Positions 23,437 through 34,322 of a DNA stretch of 64,000 nt are shown piece after piece; the first letter of the stretch is position 1; each line of letters begins with the position of its first letter. A program made the position numbers and the translations under genes. Source of the stretch: Hygrocybe punicea (lineage: Eukaryota; Basidiomycota; Agaricomycetes; Agaricales; Hygrophoraceae); assembly GCA_963556145.1 (NCBI GenBank), contig OY744470.1:2170001-2234000 (forward strand), given 5' to 3'. Under the pieces are notes generated by a model, which worked only from the letters and a program-made list of their open reading frames with translations, made no database searches and was not told where the DNA came from.

Positions 23437-23490
23437 CTAGTGGGGTGTGGGCCATTGCTTTGCATGGCAGGTTACTCGTCCCTTTTTAGT
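23437..23490 (-). mobile_element. Second Helitron 3' end (minus strand); 5' end not located
   Basis: On the minus strand, about 50 bases match the terminus of the first Helitron, ending GGCCCACACCCCACTAG at 23437 with T following. The body would extend to higher coordinates within the long-TIR element. No Rep/helicase coding is seen, so this is a non-autonomous relative or a fragment. Confidence 0.75.
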
Positions 23491-24829
23491 AATGAGAGAA
23501 TAAGTGACAAATCATACAGTATTATGATGCTGCTATGATAATCAATATTTGCAAAGTTATTAATATTTCCTTTATTATTACATACTGATGCCATTCAGAT
23601 ACCATTCAGATACCATACTACAATGATATAGCTTTCATAATTGATTATACCCTGTTCCTTCCAATTTGTCATAATGCAATATCAGATCCCAAATTGGCAT
23701 CTTTCATATCAAGTTTGCAGTGTTCATGCTGGCATATATACAACTAATTTACTACTCTATCAGTAGTCATAGTTACTCTGAAAGTTTTACAGAATACATA
23801 GTAAGTATATCCAGAAACTCTAAGTATCTGAATTATTTGTCGGGTCAAGAATGACCTCCTGTGAGTATGGTAGAAATAAACACATGTACAATGACACCAA
23901 CTGCACTTGTATTGGAACCACTTTGATAAGATCACTGGGTTTGATGATACCAGAATCAACAAGATGACTGGTTCAGCTTGTGCACTAGCAATGCTTCCGA
24001 TTCATGAAGCTGTGAAGTTGGTGACACAATGTTCTTGTGTAACAGTTTGATCAGTGTTGAACACCTGAACCAATTCCAGCACACATGATGAAGATAGGTG
24101 TGACATGCATGAATGGAATTTATGGAACAGACAGTGTCTGTTGCACTGCATTGCTGCATACTGTGTCTGGGACACTGGCCCAATGATTTACTGAAATCCA
24201 TTCAGCCTGTTTTACCAGTATTGATAATGTATTAAGTATGAGGTGCATTGCAAGGATATGTAGCACTTGTACAGACCCATCCAATATACAGGTCATACTA
24301 TTATGTCTACAATGGGATTGCCAAGGGTTGAAGGTGGAACATTGTATTATACCTCTTTGACAAGAAATCACTGCTTGCATTGGGAACAATTTCAATGTGC
24401 ATATTATATATGACTCGCTGGATGCAAGCCATAGTATTTCAACTCAAAATATCTTGAAGTTATCTGGAAATTAATCCATGTTACTTTAATACAACATTGT
24501 GAGAAAAAATTTAAAAACCTTCTAAATAATGTCAGTTCGTTTTAAAGGAAGTTATCATAAAAGTATCTTGAGTGCTATCTTAAAAGAAATACAATTTCAT
24601 AGTCTTTAAACATCTTGGTTTTCTTATAATGTTTATCATATCTTTATGATACCTGTCTCAGAAATGTACAAAAAATATGCACTAAATATGTAAATGTTCT
24701 CTGCAAATGACATGTTAAAATAATATGGATTAATTGACAGGCAATTTCAAGATATTTTTATTAGAAATATTATGGCTTGCATCCAGTGACTGCAACACAG
24801 ACACATCTGATATAATGTGTGTACAATTG

Positions 24830-25560
24830 TTGGTGGAATGGGAATGCATCAGAAAAAGGCTGGGACATCTACTGAACACTGACTGAACACTTTCGACCTG
24901 TACGACGAGTAGTCAATGTTTGCATTAAGGATAATTCTAATACACATTGTACATGTAGCTACACAACAGATACATCAAATACATTGTTCGTACAACGATT
25001 TGTGCAAGGGGAATGCCCTGGATGATACATCAAGAAGGCTGGGACATCAACAGAACACCTTACCAAACATACTGAACACTTTGCAAGTAGTCAATGCTTG
25101 CATTAATATTAATTCTAATACACATTGTACTGGTAGCTATACTACAGATACACCGAATATGTTGTTTGTACAACAACTTGTGCAAGGGAAATGCCACAGA
25201 TGAAGGCTGGGACATCAACCGAACACTTTACCGAACATACCGAACACTTTGGACCTCTTCAACGAGTAGTCAATGTTTGCCTTAATGATAATTCTAATAC
25301 ACATTGTACATGTAGCTACACAACAGATACATCGAATACGTTGTTCGTACAACTATTTGTGCAAGGGAAATGCCACAGATGAAGGCTGGGATATCAACCG
25401 AACACCTTACCGAACATACCGAACACTTTGGACCTGTTTGACAAGTAGTCAATGCTTGCATTAATATTAATTCTAGTACACATTGTACATGTAGCTACAC
25501 TACAGACACATCGAATACATTGTTCATATGACTATTTGTGCAAGGGGAATGCCCCACATG
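24830..25560. repeat. Four tandem copies of a ~179-bp repeat
   Basis: The word AGTCAATG recurs at about 24911, 25089, 25268 and 25447, a spacing of 178-179. Each unit has GGCTGGGACATC(A/T)AC.GAACACTT, CATTGTACATGTAGCTACAC and TTGTGCAAGGG. Short ORFs repeat with it and are not genes. Confidence 0.9.
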
Positions 25561-25574
25561 CAGGCTGCGGCATC

Positions 25575-25985
25575 TTTGGTGTGTTTGGTGGATGTGTTCG
25601 GCGTAGTATACCTAGTCATACCGGTTGATGGACATCCACCCAACATGTCCACCAAACACACCGGATGTGTTTGGTGTATTATACCTAGTCATATTGGCTT
25701 ACCAACATCCACCGAACATGTCAACCGAACACACCGGTTCAACATGTTCGATGTGTTCAGTGTAGTATATCTGGTTATACCAGTGGACTGACATGCACCG
25801 AACATGTCCACTGAACATGTTCTATGTGTTCGGTGTCGTATATCTGGTCATACTAGTTTACTGACATGCACCGAACATGTCCACAGAACACACTGAACAT
25901 GTTCGATGTGTTCGGTGTCGTATATCCAGTCACACCGGTTTACTTACATGCACTGAACATGTTCACCAAAACACCGTACAGATGT
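25575..25985. repeat. Degenerate ~75-85-bp repeats with ACCGAACATGT / ATGTTCGGTGT
   Basis: Five units with GTGTTCGGTGT(A/C)GTATAT..(A/G)GTCATAC and (C)ACCGAACATGTCCAC, so each unit holds short inverted words as well as being tandem. Confidence 0.8.
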
Positions 25986-26489
25986 TTGTGCAAATGACTG
26001 TGCCAGATTAAAGCTGGGACACCTACCAAACACTCACCGCACACATTTGGACCTGTGTGACAAGTGTACAATGGACACTGTTTGACCTCATTTCATTATC
26101 AACAATTCTATTACACACAGTAGATGTGGCTACATGACAGATACCACTGACATATTGTTCATTCATACACGGCGCATTGCATTATGAATGCATGTGATCA
26201 TTATCAGAAACCAATTGCAATTGCAATACCAACATGATATAACACTACCCATTTCCAAATTTGGCTGCTGTGATCCGGCTGCCTTATTGTTCTTGCCGAT
26301 TGGGACAACAAATTCTCACACTCAACTCCGCCCAGTCACACGGTTTCATAGTTATTCCCAGGGCTTCCAAATTGTTCCCACAGTTTCACAAAATTGTTCC
26401 CACGGCTTGGCAAATTAGAGTCTGACCCTGAGTTTGAGAATCCACTGTATAGAATGATTCCCTTATAGGGACTCGTAATTCCAAATCCC

Positions 26490-27345
26490 AGAATTCAGAT
26501 TCCCAATCCTTTTAATTTGCATTAATATCCATATTTACAGGATTTCAATTCTCATAATTGTTGAAATCCAAGTCACTAATCTACCACAATTTCAGAATTC
26601 TACTTCCCAAACTTCTCAAACTCTTGGAATTACAATTCTCAGAATCCCAACGCCTGCACTTTTGGACTTCCCAGCATTGGAATTCCAATTCTTTGAATTC
26701 CCCGAACTTCAGAATCCTAATTCCCAGCCCTATATTTCCCAGGGTTTTAGCATTAAATAACTGTCCAATACCATTTTGCGAAGTATCTGACCAGTATTGA
26801 AGCAGTACTATACTATTTTGCAAAGTTCTTTAAGAGTATTGAAACAGTAACTTAGAAGTATTGAAACAGTACCTTAAAAGTATTGAAACAGTATCTTAAA
26901 AGTATTGACACGGTATCTTAAAAGTATTGCAACAGTATCTTAAAAGTATTGACACAGTATCTTAAATCCAAAATATGGCAACAGTACTATACTATTTCAT
27001 CCTGTATCTTGATAGGATTCAAAAGGTATCCTAATAGTAAAAGTGGCCCAACTTCCTTACTGGTTTAATACTTTGATTCATCTTAGGCTGCAAGTATTCT
27101 ATCCAAACTATACAGTACTTTGCTGTAAATACAGGAAAAGTAGTCAAACAAAAGGCTTGATGTTATTGAAAAGGTATAAGTCTCATTTTCCTTCATACTT
27201 TCAGATGAATTTGAGCACAAGTATTGTAGTTTATATCTGAATACTGTTACAATACCATGCTGAAAGTTCTGGTAATGATATTTAGTATACTTGTCAAGTA
27301 CTTTCAAGATACTGTGTGACATGGTATGCTACTGCGCACCCTGTG
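26490..27345 (-). repeat. Long terminal inverted repeat, right arm
   Basis: Reverse complement of the left arm. At its outer end it has GCGCAG where the left arm has GCACAG, a CpG/CpA difference. Confidence 0.85.
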
Positions 27346-28756
27346 TTGGTGATTGAAGAGCCAAGAGGCGGCTAGTGCTGATCTGTCGACGGAGGGAGGG
27401 GGTGTGGAGTGCAAGTGAGCGAGTGCGATGAGTTAGACGCTCTGTGTCAGAACCAGACCCAGACCCTGAATAACTCATTGGACTATCACTGCGAGAAGAA
27501 GGACCAGATGAAGCAGGCATGAGGAATTGTTGAGTCGGGGTGGTTGTGGTCCATGGTCATGGTCGTGGTCGTGGTCATGGTTGTGGTCATGGGAGTTGCT
27601 GGCAAGGCACTTGTAGGTGATTTTGTCCAGGAGGGAATGTCGGAATCAGGTAGGGACTGGGAAAAAAGGGCATAATCGAAGGAGGGGAGATGGAGTGTTG
27701 GATCAAAGATGTCAGCTGGTAAATTGCCCTCCTTGTCTAGATACAGGCCATCGGAAGATGTCTGCAGTGTCAACACTGGAGGAGCTGGGACCTGATTCAC
27801 AAGTAAGGCAGGCCCAAAGGTGGGCGCAATGGCTGGTGAAGCAAATGGAATGTTGGATGGCAGCACAGCAAAGGGCATGTTGGATGGCACGACAGTGGAA
27901 TGCATGTCAACAGACCCCATCCCAAGTAACCAGGTGGCGCAGTTGGCATAGTGCTGCCCTGACTCTGATGTGGAGGCTTGTATTACAACGTTTGGGTGCT
28001 TGCTCCACATTGCGTCTAGGTCATCAAACCATGGAAACTCTTTATGAAGAGCTTCTGTACAAATATTCAGTAATTGCGACACACCAAAAGAAATTCATAC
28101 CGTAAATATTCCAGGGACCCAAACTGTCAGCTGTGGGGTGAACTCCTTCTCCTGTCTTGGACAGTCTGGTCTTCCACTCTTGATATTTCTTCTTGAGACT
28201 AAGAGAGAAATTGAGGTCAGTTTTACCGATTCAAATCCAATGGCACAGTGGGCACTTACGTTCCCAACCGGTTCTCAACTGTGCGATTGAACTTGGCAGA
28301 ATGGTTTTGGAAGTTTTCACAAAAGCTCTTGTCGTGATCAACAGAAAACACCGCATGAACAATCTTTGCATAAATGTTGGACTTTGATTCGCAGGTGACA
28401 ATCTTTTTCCGGTTTGCGGCTTTTGCATCGCTACCAGAGTCAGAGAACAGAAGTATACATTTGTGTGGATTTTCACAGAGCCAGGCAACGAGGCGATCTG
28501 TATGATGTGAGTGTTTCCCCTCCCATTGGACAGCGGTGTTGCTGATGTCGATGACAGAAGCAGACTCATCCAGGCTGTGACTGCTGGCAAGCAGCGGCCC
28601 TTCACTGGATTGGCCATCCGTCGTTTAACCCTGGAAAGCGATGGAGGAGTAGACAAGGCTACTGGAAGCTTTCAATGTCATATCTTTCCCATCACGATGG
28701 CTGGTGTTTCAAAAACGAGCGGCGATTGAATAACTAACTAGGTTTGGAATGTGACA

Positions 28757-28828
28757 TGTATTGGTCATCAGAAGGACCCAGCAGGAAGTTTAGCAGGGCC
28801 CTAGCAGGAAGAGCTTGATGGCCCTTAT
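28757..28828 (-). repeat. Harbinger-like TIR, right
   Basis: Mirrors 18406-18475. Between 28829 and 29630 I see no gene. Confidence 0.8.
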
Positions 28829-29634
28829 TTGCTGGAGAGGCTATAGAGAAGGTTGGTGCATTGAGGGTGCAGTTGAAAGACAGGGTGCCTGGCATAGGAG
28901 GGCAGATTGGGAAGAAGAGAATGAAGTGGATGGTTGAGCTTTGTATGACTTCACCCTCATGAGAAAATGTAATAAGAGAAAGACATAATTCTCTAGAATA
29001 TTGGTCAGAGGATGGGTTATGAGCAAGTAAAAGGTAATATATAGTAGAAATACCACTGATGTCATATTGTTATATAGTAACTCTTCATGAAAAATTGTAG
29101 GCAACAACTAATTCATGAACAGATGCCTGGAAAATTTCTCTTCAGATGTAGATCCAATATTGTCCAGGTTGGTGTAATGATTTCTTCAATGGACATCAGC
29201 AAAACAGTTGTTTTGGTATAGAATGATACAGATACCTGTCAAAACCATAGTAGTCCATAGACACTTATAGACAACCCCAATTTGGATAGTGTTGTATAGA
29301 TCTGGATAGAATGCCAGTCACTCTAGATAGCATAGGACACAGGTACTGTCCTGCCCAGTCCTACACACAGTCACTAGATACTTATATAGCCTCAAAATGT
29401 TACTGTAACTAACTTGTTGACTACATGAAATTCTTCTAAGTCCAACATTTGTCCCTGTTTGGTATGGTTCATTCCCCTACTATCAGCAATGCGAGCAGGC
29501 CAGACACATGGCGACAATGATGACAATGAGCCAGGGTTCCCAAAGAATGTTGTTTTTTATCATTTGCTATATAGAGGTCTTTTTACAAGAACTCACCCCG
29601 ATGAAGATACCACCAAAGGAGGGTAAATCTGTGC

Positions 29635-29912
29635 TACCCCAGCTCAACCACATTCACAAAAGACCTCACAGCCCTCCTCTGAGCCCCTTCCATGTCCAGG
29701 TGCAGAACATTGAAGTCCAAACTCAAATGTTCCGCCAAAATAGGTATTTTCTTTTCTTTTGTTAATTTGATGCCTCTACCACACCTGCCTTGGCTGTCCC
29801 AGCCCAACCATATCCCCAAATGACCCAATGGCCCTCCTCTGAGCTTCTCCCATCCCCTGTTTGAGCCTAAATTCAAATGTTTGCCCAAAACAGGTATATC
29901 TTTCTTTCTTTT
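29635..29912. repeat. Two ~135-bp tandem copies running into the gap
   Basis: Units share CTACC.CA...CCCAGC(T/C)CAACCA, CCCTCCTCTGAGC.(C/T)T(C/T)(C/T)CC and ACTCAAATGTT/ATTCAAATGTT..GCC(A)AAA..AGGTAT. The array reaches the 200-N gap, which probably collapses more copies. Confidence 0.75.
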
Positions 29913-30112
29913 NNNNNNNNNNNNNNNNNNNNNNNNNNNNNNNNNNNNNNNNNNNNNNNNNNNNNNNNNNNNNNNNNNNNNNNNNNNNNNNNNNNNNNNN
30001 NNNNNNNNNNNNNNNNNNNNNNNNNNNNNNNNNNNNNNNNNNNNNNNNNNNNNNNNNNNNNNNNNNNNNNNNNNNNNNNNNNNNNNNNNNNNNNNNNNNN
30101 NNNNNNNNNNNN
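29913..30112. other. Assembly gap (200 N)
   Basis: Exactly 200 N, bordered by a tandem repeat on the left and KDZ transposase coding on the right. Confidence 0.95.
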
Positions 30113-31930
30113 GAAAGTGCCTCCTCACACCCGGAGAATGTCGAGGGCTTGAACATAGTTGTTGAGTAAGAATGTACTGAGATTGGCATAGGTGTCAAAA
30201 GTGTCAGTGTGCTTGCAGTAGGCAGCAATGGCCTGGAGCCGATGGAAGATGCTAGCGTAACGAAGAGAGGCAGCAAGTTCATTTGACCAGGAGAAGAAGC
30301 GTTCACAGCCCTCGAGGTCCTCCAAGCCCAAGCCTTTGACATATGTGGCAAGGTGACTAAGTTGACATAGCCAATTGTGCGCATGTCCGTGGAAGGCGCC
30401 GACCAAACATTTGTGTGAGTTCTCACGGGCAAGGGGCCCAAGGGGGCTATTGTCAAGTGTGGTGCCAAATTTGCAGCCAATATCATATCCACCACCAAGG
30501 TTAGGTCCAAATATTTTGAGCAGGTGCTCAACAATGGCCAGAGGGTACTTGGCACTGTAAGTAACGAGCATCAGGTCAATTCCAACAGTGCTTTATGAGG
30601 AAAACTTACAGCTCTCCACTGTGCACCATATCTGCGATAATCAGAACAAACCCATGGCGACAGAGGGCCAGGAAAATGCCTGTCTCATCAAATATCCCCC
30701 ACATCTTTGCTGTGATGTTGGACATCATATTCTTCCAACAGTCTGTGCAGGGATTGAACTCAGCGCCCTCCTGTGGAGTTGGTGAATGAGGGGCAATACT
30801 CAGAGCTGTGGGGTGGACTTACCTCTCCTCGGCAACCACAATCTCCTCCAGAGCCTCTTTGGCCCATGCATCCACCCTCTCCCTTGGTAGAAAATAGTCG
30901 CCTCCTCCTTTCCAAGAGTCAATGTATTCGCTTGAGGGACCAAGGACAGGTGTGTCACCTTCAACATCAGGGGGTGGACAACTTTGACAAAGAATGCATT
31001 TGAGGGAGTCATTGCCATCAACTGTATAGAGCTGGTCAAAGACTAGCTTCTGCTCCCCCTCGAGCTTGTATGAACAAGCAGGGCAGGTGTGACGGATCCG
31101 CCAGTCGGGGGTATCCCACCCTAAAGTGACTTGGACGCGTGTATGTACAAGAGCATGGATGTCAAGGTAGAGGTCAAAGCATATGGAAAATTGTCGGGAG
31201 AGATAGCGCTTGAAAGAGACCTAGGAGGTAGTGATGAGGTACGCCTCTCAAAAATATTCCACACTCACCCCGTGGAAATCACAGAGCCTTGACCCAGGAT
31301 TGAATAGAAAGCCGGGGGCAGCGAAGGTGAGCAAGGCGGTGTAGTAGTTGTGCCTGGTCAGTCATGTGATCAGGTTCCCATGGTTTGACCTAGTTAGTAG
31401 CCTTCCAGATGTAGTAGTCAGTCGACCTATCCTATCCTATCCAGTCGACTTCCTCTCGAGTCCTGCGTGAGCCCCCAGAGTGGTACCTCGGTACCACTCC
31501 AGCGGTAGAGTTCCAAAACACGAATTGAAATTGCAACGGTGGGCTTCAGTGGGGCGCATGGCATCAGGCCTTGCCTGACGAAAGCTGAGGCCATGTATTG
31601 GTCGACGGCGATGATATCCACATTGGCTTCGTATGAGCCTAGCAAAAAGATTTCAGTAAAGAGGTGTGAATGAATGGGAAATCAACTTACTGTACATATC
31701 AACAACCCGGGCATGGTAGCTGCCTTGAACCTTGGCCTCAGGAGGGACAGCATAGTTGCCCACAAATCCAACCTCAGTGCTCCAGCCCATGAATGCATCA
31801 ACAATGGCATCCATCTGGGGTTTGAACGACTGGACAAGACGCTCCGTTCGATCAGCATGGGTATGGTGATCTGGGACCTGAGGACTGCTGCGATATGTGA
31901 GTCTTCAGAATACTAGTAGTAAATGAAAAA
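30113..31930 (-). pseudogene. KDZ (Kyakuja-Dileera-Zisupton) transposase, partial
   Basis: Minus-strand exons give, N to C: DHHTHADRTERLVQSFKPQM and GFVGNYAVPPEAKVQGSYHAR (about 31.87-31.69 kb); NVDIIAVDQYMASAFVRQGLM (31.63); VSFKRYLSRQFSICFDLYLDI (31.2); ACSYKLEGEQKLVFDQLY (31.07) and CILCQSCPP; WKGGGDYFLPRERVDAWAKEA (30.9); CTDCWKNMMSNITAKMWGIFD and LALCRHGFVLIIADMVHSGEL (30.75-30.6); then YPLAIVEHLLKIFGPN, GGGYDIGCKFGTTL, GAFHGHAHNWLCQL and GLEDLEGCERFF (30.5-30.3). The order is that of KDZ transposases with the upstream CxC1-type cysteine-cluster region. The remainder, about half the catalytic region, would lie at or beyond the gap but is not seen left of it, so the gene is truncated or mis-assembled. 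No in-frame stop was noticed in the conserved pieces. Confidence 0.85.
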
Positions 31931-33440
31931 CTCACCTGTGCCTCAAAGTATACTACACGTGCTGATTGATACGTCAAATAATATACTGTCATGCCAGTGA
32001 TCGCAGTCAAGTCTCTGCAGATCGGTCTGTCTCTGCCTCTGTACCATAAGACATGAAAGCAAGAGTAGAATACTGCCTAACCCACATTATACTTTGATCC
32101 TTACCTCAGGCATTTGACACTTGCTGTTAGTTTTCTGTTATCTCCATCATGTCAAAGTTTAGCACATAGACAACAAATGACATATATATCCGTAGCTAGC
32201 TGACATTACATAGCGAATCTAAAGTGAGAATTCACACAACTTCAAAACTAAAGAGACGGCAGCAATAAAATGGCAACTTCTCCCTCCATGTACCTCAAAA
32301 CAAATAGGTGATCTGCTTCTTCATTGCTGTGAGCACACTCGAGAACGGGCGCTGTCGCCTTCCCGCCCTTGCCCAACACTAAATGTGCACTAGTTCTGAT
32401 GATATTAATACATTTTGTTCCTCAGAAAAAATGGGGATAAACTAACCTGCCGTGATAGACTCTAGGGGCAGGTCCCTTAAGAATTACCCAAAAAACATGC
32501 TCATCATCCAGTGCACTGCGAGGCGACAGCGGAGGCCGTTGTAGAGGGTCGACGTCCCTCTGAGTCCGTATCATCGATATATCACGAATCCGGACCAACC
32601 TGATGCTGCCATTCGACTTGCATTCGAACCCGACGTAACCCGACGTGACGTGACCCGACGTGACCGACGTAACCCAACACATGCCGCTTTGTGACGGCCG
32701 CTTTTGGGCTAAATCTGGCAGCCTCAAACGCCTCGGAGTTCCAATTCCAGGAGATGGATCTCTTCGGACTCAATCCCCGACTTCGGATTTACTTTATTTA
32801 TGCATCCCCTCGTCCTTTCGGAGATATGTAGGACTTTCTAGATCTTTTCCTTGCATATTTGTTTTCCCCTCCATTTCCTGTCTTCGTTGCTTTGCAACCC
32901 CCCTTTCCACATCCCCATTCCAACCTTTCTTTGTAGCTTACCATCGGCCGAAGTAGACATGTCCGAAAGTAGATTACTGTTTCCTGTACTATAAAAACGG
33001 TCCCCGACGACCGTACAAAATAACATACCCTTAGTCCCCGTTTCCCTTTAGTCAGAATTGCCTTTTAATCCCTTCAAATGCTCGTCCACGTAGACCCTTA
33101 GCTTTTTATAGTTCACTTCGTCGTCTTTATCATTGTTTCCATATATTCGTTCATCGTTTCCGACCCGACCCAACCCGCCGTACCCGACATTGTCGGCATC
33201 GTCGGGTTCTTTATTATTTGTCCGTTTTCACTCCGTTCATCGCCGGCTTCGTCGTTATTAGTCCAGTTTTACGCAGCGGCTTTACTTTTACTAACATTCC
33301 CTTCTTTTTACTTCTATTCCCGACACTGATTTATCCAGTCACTTCTACGCTGACACCCTCTGGTTAGGATCTTTATTTCTTCTTTATATAGTTCCGAAGC
33401 CACCAAGAACCCGCATCTACACCGTATGGCTGCAGGAGAA
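31931..33440. other. No recognised gene; CGACGTAACCC-type repeats
   Basis: Contains short repeats of CCCGACGTGA/CGACGTAACC around 32630-32675 and CGACCCGACCCAACCCG-like words near 33165-33200. ORFs are short and unrecognised. Confidence 0.5.
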
Positions 33441-33444
33441 ATAA

Positions 33445-33690
33445 TCAGGACTGTGTTTCCCACGGTGAGGGCGTGCTGCCAAGCCTCCTTGGTGTCGGCC
33501 ACCATGTAAAATCCATCAAAACTGTTGGAGGGAAAGCCACTGACTGAGAGATTACACGAAGGCCTGAAAACCAGGCAGTTCTGAGCAGGTGGCCTGTGCA
33601 CCAATGTGGCATAGAGGGAGTGCGTACCAATTGTAGAACACACCTGTCTTCCGGCCGCAGTAAACAACAAATGCAACCTTTTTTTGCAAC
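33445..33690 (-). pseudogene. RNase H1 N-terminal (viroplasmin-like) domain remnant
   Basis: In one minus frame AFVVYCGRKTGVFYNW, and in another VSGFPSNSFDGFYMVADTKEA, are the two halves of the small hybrid-binding domain found at the N-terminus of RNase H1 and reused in fungal retroelement-related genes. A frame change or small intron separates them (about 33565). No RNase H catalytic domain is visible nearby, so this is a fragment. Confidence 0.5.
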
Positions 33691-34107
33691 GGCTTCGATG
33701 ATGGGGAACTGTTGATGGGCAGTGTGGAGGCTTGGCGGCTGTATGATTCGTGGGCTAGAGTAAAGGAGTCTTTGAACAGGTCGTCCTCGAGAGAGGGAGA
33801 TGTGGGAGAAAATAAGATGCTGGAAATATCATCAGAAGGTGATGACAGATTGGTGGGGGACAGCTGCAGGGGAGGGTCAACCAGGCTCTCTTGGGCAAGT
33901 CAGGACATGTCAACGACGAGTGTAGGTACTCACCTTTTGGGGTGGCTGGCAGGAAGTAATGAAGACATCAGAAAAAATGATGTGCAGTGTTAAACGCACT
34001 AGTTTTCATGGTTGTGGTATGGGGGCAAAGCGAGGGATAGGAAGATGGTAGAAGAACAGGAGGGGGGAACATCGAACACAGGTTTTTTTTTTCTGGAGAT
34101 CAATCAA

Positions 34108-34273
34108 CACGTTGGAGGGGGAATCTCCAGACCTCTGAGGGGAAGACTCAGAAGGAGTCACAGCAGGAGGGGAAAGCAAGGGAAACCCTGGGATGGATGA
34201 CTAAGCTACTACAGGAAAGGGAATCTACTGGCTAAGGGTCTCCGGGGTCCTAGGGCTAGCAGCACCTGCTGCA
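34108..34273 (-). repeat. 166-bp LTR-like direct repeat (3' copy in minus orientation)
   Basis: 164 of 166 bases are identical to the partner copy. The two differences are CA here versus CG there. Confidence 0.9.
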
Positions 34274-34322
34274 GATACCCCCCTCCACAATGGTGTGCGC
34301 CCTCGCACACATCTCCTGCATC

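Larger units (their letters stand above)
22222..27345. mobile_element. 5.1-kb long-TIR (fold-back) DNA transposon, non-autonomous, 3-bp TSD
   Basis: Ends are CACAGGGTGC(A/G)CAGTAGCATACC in inverted orientation, flanked by TTG at 22219-22221 and 27346-27348. The arms are very long: close identity for about 650 bp each (22222 to about 22880; about 26690 to 27345), then weaker similarity to about 23110 and 26490. A short ORF in each arm gives almost the same 79-aa translation, a by-product of the repeat. No transposase is visible inside; the interior holds fold-back copies, a Helitron end and tandem arrays. The CAC terminus and 3-bp duplication suggest an EnSpm/CACTA-type mechanism (inference); the long arms are unusual for that group. 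Confidence 0.85.
21863..28640 (-). pseudogene. Myb/SANT-like DNA-binding partner of the Harbinger element, split by a 5.1-kb insertion
   Basis: The second gene of the Harbinger element. The N-terminal part (about 28.62-28.26 kb) reads QWEGKHSHHTDRLVAWLCENP, LLFSDSGSDAK, KSNIYAKIVHAVF and FNRTVENRLG. After a GT-AG intron comes LKKKYQEWKTRLSKTGEG, and after another ALHKEFPWFDDLDAMWSKHPN. Together they are a trihelix/Myb-SANT-like domain followed by a Pro/Ser-rich linker. A frame change is needed near 27.52-27.56 kb, in a GACCAT-type simple repeat. The gene is then interrupted at 27345 by the long-TIR element and resumes at 22221: ...QSPT joins ESENSP... in frame once the insert and one TSD copy are removed. 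The C-terminus is a charged coiled-coil-like tail ending at 21863. The N-terminal start was not found. Confidence 0.75.
18406..28828. mobile_element. PIF/Harbinger-like element with two nested insertions
   Basis: Inverted terminal segments of about 70 bp bound the region: left from 18406 (ATAAGGGCCATCAAGCTCTT...), right ending at 28828 with the matching reverse complement. Between them lie a DDE transposase gene (plus) and a Myb/SANT-like gene (minus), the standard two-gene layout of PIF/Harbinger elements. Subtracting the hAT-like insertion (18618-19942) and the 5.1-kb long-TIR insertion (22222-27345) leaves about 4 kb, a sensible size. Flanks are TTA on the left and TTG on the right immediately outside the shared repeat, close to but not an exact 3-bp duplication, so the precise ends are uncertain. 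Confidence 0.8.

Noticed and set aside
24916..25464. Four similar 63-95-aa ORFs
   Set aside because: They recur with the 179-bp tandem repeat.
24830..25560. CRISPR-like array
   Set aside because: The genome is eukaryotic; repeats are 179 bp, contiguous and diverged, without unique spacers.
22245..27322. Two near-identical 79-aa ORFs
   Set aside because: They are mirror copies in the inverted arms and have no features of a protein family.
22222..27345. hAT classification (CAGGG end, 8-bp TSD) for the long-TIR element
   Set aside because: The 8 bases outside CAGGGTG are not the same on the two sides; TTG outside CACAGGG is exact and restores the reading frame.
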